Assembly: GCF_014651515.1 (NCBI RefSeq)
Contig: NZ_BMXA01000001.1
Location: forward strand, 744,001-808,000
Reading direction: 5' to 3'
Length of the DNA: 64,000 nucleotides
From: Arenicella chitinivorans
Lineage (GTDB): Bacteria > Pseudomonadota > Gammaproteobacteria > Arenicellales > Arenicellaceae
A program made the translations under genes and the position numbers. Shown in pieces: positions 62,501-64,000 of the stretch; the stretch's first letter is position 1, and every line of letters begins with the position of its first letter. A model generated the notes under the pieces. It saw only the letters and a program-made list of their open reading frames with translations, made no database searches and was not told where the DNA came from.

Positions 62501-63156
62501 CTAGGCCAGTGCCGGTCATTGATTGCGGGTACGGTGTGAAGATCAGACGCTCAAAGTCGAGTTTTGAAGTTCGAAGCGGCCTGCTTTTTGTCGGTAATCT
62601 TGATCGGAGTGAATCGCCCAATGTGGACTCGCTATTGTGGTTTTACGATTTGGTATGGCCATTAGTGAAAAAGCAGCTTCCGAATATTACGCTGCATGTC
62701 GTCGGCTCGAATCAAGCCGATGTTTTGGAGTGCGTCGAAGATCCCAACATTGTGTTTCATGGTGTGGTCGATGACTTGTATCAATTTTACGACGCAGCAG
62801 CCGTATTCATTGCGCCAACACGCTATGCCGCCGGTATACCGTTGAAGGTCCAGGAAGCGGCGGCCAATGGTTTACCTACGGTGGTAACGGATTTGTTGAC
62901 GTCGCAACTAGGGTGGCAAAATGAGCGCGAGACCCTGAGTTCTGAGGTTGGTGATCCGTGCAGATTTGCCGAGAATTGTGTCAGATTGCATTCCGAGTCA
63001 GCGCTTTGGCGCACGATTCAAGACAATGCATTTACTGCGGTGCAATCTGATTGTGATGTGGCGGTGTTTGAAAACAGAATTCTGACGATGTTGCGTGATG
63101 TGTTGAAAGCCAATAGCAATGTTACATTACTCAGTAAGCACCGGGAGTACAAGTAG
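59515..63156 (+). CDS. sulfotransferase-GT2-GT4 fusion protein
   Basis: A 1213-residue cytoplasmic protein with three modules. An N-terminal sulfotransferase-like domain (about residues 8-240) has the PAPS-binding P-loop VGMHRSGTS (residues 14-22) and a SLKDPRI segment typical of the second PAPS-binding motif. A helical, coiled-coil stretch covers about 320-470. A GT2 domain (about 560-800) has LSVILVLYNR, IIDNDSSD, FLNNDAF and YYEDTDYCLTLNENG (in blocks). A GT4-like GT-B domain (about 822-1200) has LLFVGNLDRSESPNVDS and a late APTRYAAGIPLKVQEAAANGLPTV (in blocks). It probably builds and sulfates a surface glycan. Start by ATG at 59515; ATG at 59521 is also in frame. Confidence 0.9.
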   Translation: MLMPREKRLACLVVGMHRSGTSVLSGMVAELGATQGKTMMAAKPENPKGFWENELVVQLNDQILHTLGARWDIPLLEPWDEHLDFVLGLFSERAKTIIVDDFNHADFISLKDPRIANLLPFWKSVLRDLGYEIRMVQIVRAPIEVFQSINKRNGFTHSHSDTLWLDSISACLDAPVDEVLLINHESLHTLQESVVTAMSQYLQLPESGVPDALAKFSTQCYDPGLRHFSKPAMQPALTVADSVYALLEVFQEPTVLSATELGQLRQKLVDLYSKHQAFKDKLEIYLTAISSVDCLRHKSAPDQRPTSVSARVFSLFEATLKVDQGESDTQVKEALERATFDAQQNQALMERINLLETNLAVLDSASTQKAIWAERRYQRASRSFLHAVKQRRDIEEKISEIEGHYHKLEEHFYSIDTLRSDLADWKGMFTEQALEFGRRFDHVLEQVWQTTRWKMGDRIVELLNKLVGRQESCESKEVLARIQSDYRHWGESLAKDYLPPVVDGLLEDAKAQSAPIIDADSVIFGTGVATSKDAFVKSAQARLDAFLQSQAELDFSFVDRPDLSVILVLYNRAELTLPCLEALLANNDSLSLQLIIIDNDSSDQTAMLLERVVGADIIVNQKNVGFLRACNQALELVKAEQTLFLNNDAFVSQGAVERAYRALQRCDNVGAVGARIVALDGLLQEAGSTCWSNGTCFGYGRGEDPNSFKFLFEREVDYCSGAFLQTKTNLLKQFGGFDDQFAPAYYEDTDYCLTLNENGLKVLYDPQVVVRHYEFGGSEGSGYAIELSNRNQKKFLVKHRTQLAGHKPAESGDVDNARFASAWPAKKILYIDDRVPHMYFGSGFPRSNFIVNCLAGAGYRVSILPLNFPNEESVTSLYSDIDRRIEVIPSVGRPEFMQFWDMHKGYYDLVWVSRPHNMEFVHPVMAAAGGIKKVVYDAEAIYADREHALRNLGLGNSELELTYDEMVKNELVLAASADALVAVSRRDRDIIASNIARPVPVIDCGYGVKIRRSKSSFEVRSGLLFVGNLDRSESPNVDSLLWFYDLVWPLVKKQLPNITLHVVGSNQADVLECVEDPNIVFHGVVDDLYQFYDAAAVFIAPTRYAAGIPLKVQEAAANGLPTVVTDLLTSQLGWQNERETLSSEVGDPCRFAENCVRLHSESALWRTIQDNAFTAVQSDCDVAVFENRILTMLRDVLKANSNVTLLSKHREYK

Positions 63157-63250
63157 TGCGAATGGAGCTTAGTCTATATTGCTTATTGCACTGTGGTTAG
63201 GCCCATCCTTAAACTTGTGATAACTAAATGATAATAAAGACTTACCATCC

Positions 63251-64000
63251 ATGAATAAAATACACACTTTTGCGGCCACACTTGGTTTGTTGACGATTTT
63301 TGCTTGTGGATACACACCGTCACATGCTCAAGTTCCCGCACCCAGTGATGAGGAAATTCTCGCTAACAAAAATCGTGCAATTAGTTTGGTGGAAACTCGA
63401 CGTAAACTCGATAAGTTAGTATGGGGCCCTGAAGAATTAGCCCAAGAGTACGAGCAACGCATCGTGAAACTATGGGATGATTTATTAAAGGCAGAGCACA
63501 AGTTCGAGGTATTGAAAGCGTTTCCGTTTGGGTCGTTGCAGCTCGCAAAGCACAAAGAGAGTGAGCCGCTTGAGCTGCAAATAGCAAAGTACACTTTTGA
63601 GGGAGAGGGCGAAACCTGGTCGAATACCAAGTTCCAGAATTTTATTACCGAAATGGTAGCAGCGGATTATGTGCTTGAGCAGACCGAGTGGCACCACGCT
63701 AAGTTTACACCGCCAAGCAAGGGCGAGGGCGCGATATCTGAGGTCAGTTTTGCTTTGCATGTTGCGCGTGCGAATCCTGCCCATCGTTTGGTGTTTAAAG
63801 GGTTGCTTGAAATTGACTGGATGGTCGCAGCGGCATCGGGTGTCAGCCTGCAAGCAGACAAGTTAAAACTACTTGATTTGACCATTCTAGAGCGTGAACA
63901 GCCAGCTCCGTTTCAAGAAGTGTTTACCGTTACAGGCACCAAGGAGCAACCATTGGTGCATCCTATTCTGGTGTACGACCTAGATAAAGACGGTAACTCT
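63251..64000 (+). CDS. FG-GAP/VCBS-like exported protein, 5' part (3' end outside window)
   Basis: The frame is open from the ATG at 63251 to the window end (250 codons) and continues beyond. The signal peptide MNKIHTFAATLGLLTIFACG is cleaved near SHA-QV (residue 26); an ACG-type lipobox is weak. No recognised domain until the very end, where VHPILVYDLDKDGNS matches the calcium-loop start of an FG-GAP/VCBS repeat, as in CRTAC1/ASPIC-UnbV proteins. It lies 94 bases after the fusion glycosyltransferase on the same strand. Its function is not known. Confidence 0.7.
   Translation, partial: MNKIHTFAATLGLLTIFACGYTPSHAQVPAPSDEEILANKNRAISLVETRRKLDKLVWGPEELAQEYEQRIVKLWDDLLKAEHKFEVLKAFPFGSLQLAKHKESEPLELQIAKYTFEGEGETWSNTKFQNFITEMVAADYVLEQTEWHHAKFTPPSKGEGAISEVSFALHVARANPAHRLVFKGLLEIDWMVAAASGVSLQADKLKLLDLTILEREQPAPFQEVFTVTGTKEQPLVHPILVYDLDKDGNS

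Noticed and set aside
1-64000. tRNA, rRNA, CRISPR, insertion-sequence or prophage features
   Set aside because: No T-loop/anticodon patterns, rRNA cores, direct-repeat arrays, transposase motifs or terminal repeats were recognised; an automated scan (tRNAscan, CRISPR finder, ISfinder) would be decisive.

Overview
The window is about 64 kb of chromosomal DNA of roughly 50% GC. It looks like a heterotrophic gammaproteobacterium, probably marine or particle-associated. Signs are OmpW behind an ANR/FNR-type box, an Rrf2 regulator, a VF530-family protein, a HipBA module, TonB uptake, a large modular pectate lyase, and many Sec or Tat exported proteins. I cannot name the genus. I found no rRNA, tRNA, CRISPR array, insertion sequence or phage gene. 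Genes cut by the window edges are a TonB receptor at the left and an FG-GAP/VCBS-like protein at the right.

Layout. 1-3307: TonB receptor, PepSY membrane protein and an Fe(II)/2-oxoglutarate oxygenase, resembling PiuA/PiuB/PiuC iron-uptake sets. 3575-5185: a 536-residue protein of unknown function with a clear terminator. 5369-11226: plant or algal polysaccharide degradation, with a GH43 glycosidase, a serine hydrolase, and a 1173-residue pectate lyase with two PL1 modules behind two LacI-type operators. 11564-14151: AlgJ-like and AlgI-like (MBOAT) polysaccharide O-acetylation pair. 14317-19063: DUF5694 protein, a two-component system, a Roadblock protein and a TerC membrane protein. 19294-25126: a small Tat-exported protein, then a compact TolC / HlyD / GT2 synthase / GH26 operon that looks like a synthase-dependent exopolysaccharide system. 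25399-28134: a CSLREA beta-helix protein and an FkbM methyltransferase.

28983-34726: a methyltransferase divergent from an Rrf2 regulator, then three exported proteins (one with a CxxCH haem motif, one with a beta-sandwich, one aspzincin M35 metallopeptidase). 35171-41745: OmpW, a lipoprotein, an HTH/membrane-protein operon, DUF3667, VOC, a small basic protein and HipBA. 42222-51646: a 2114-residue protein with a DUF11-like domain and eleven SdrD B-like repeats, directly followed by a gingipain-like C25 cysteine peptidase and then a small secreted protein. 51739-59172: dienelactone hydrolase, DUF885 peptidase, VF530 protein, TPR-TonB protein and a DUF255 thioredoxin-like lipoprotein. 59515-64000: a 1213-residue sulfotransferase-GT2-GT4 fusion and the start of a VCBS-like protein.

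The theme is the cell surface: making, decorating, exporting and digesting polysaccharides, plus large secreted repeat proteins and proteases. The best candidates for something undescribed are the TolC/HlyD/PilZ-less synthase/GH26 operon (19806-25126) and the repeat protein plus C25 peptidase pair (42222-50756). All family assignments come from reading motifs by eye; no database search was run.
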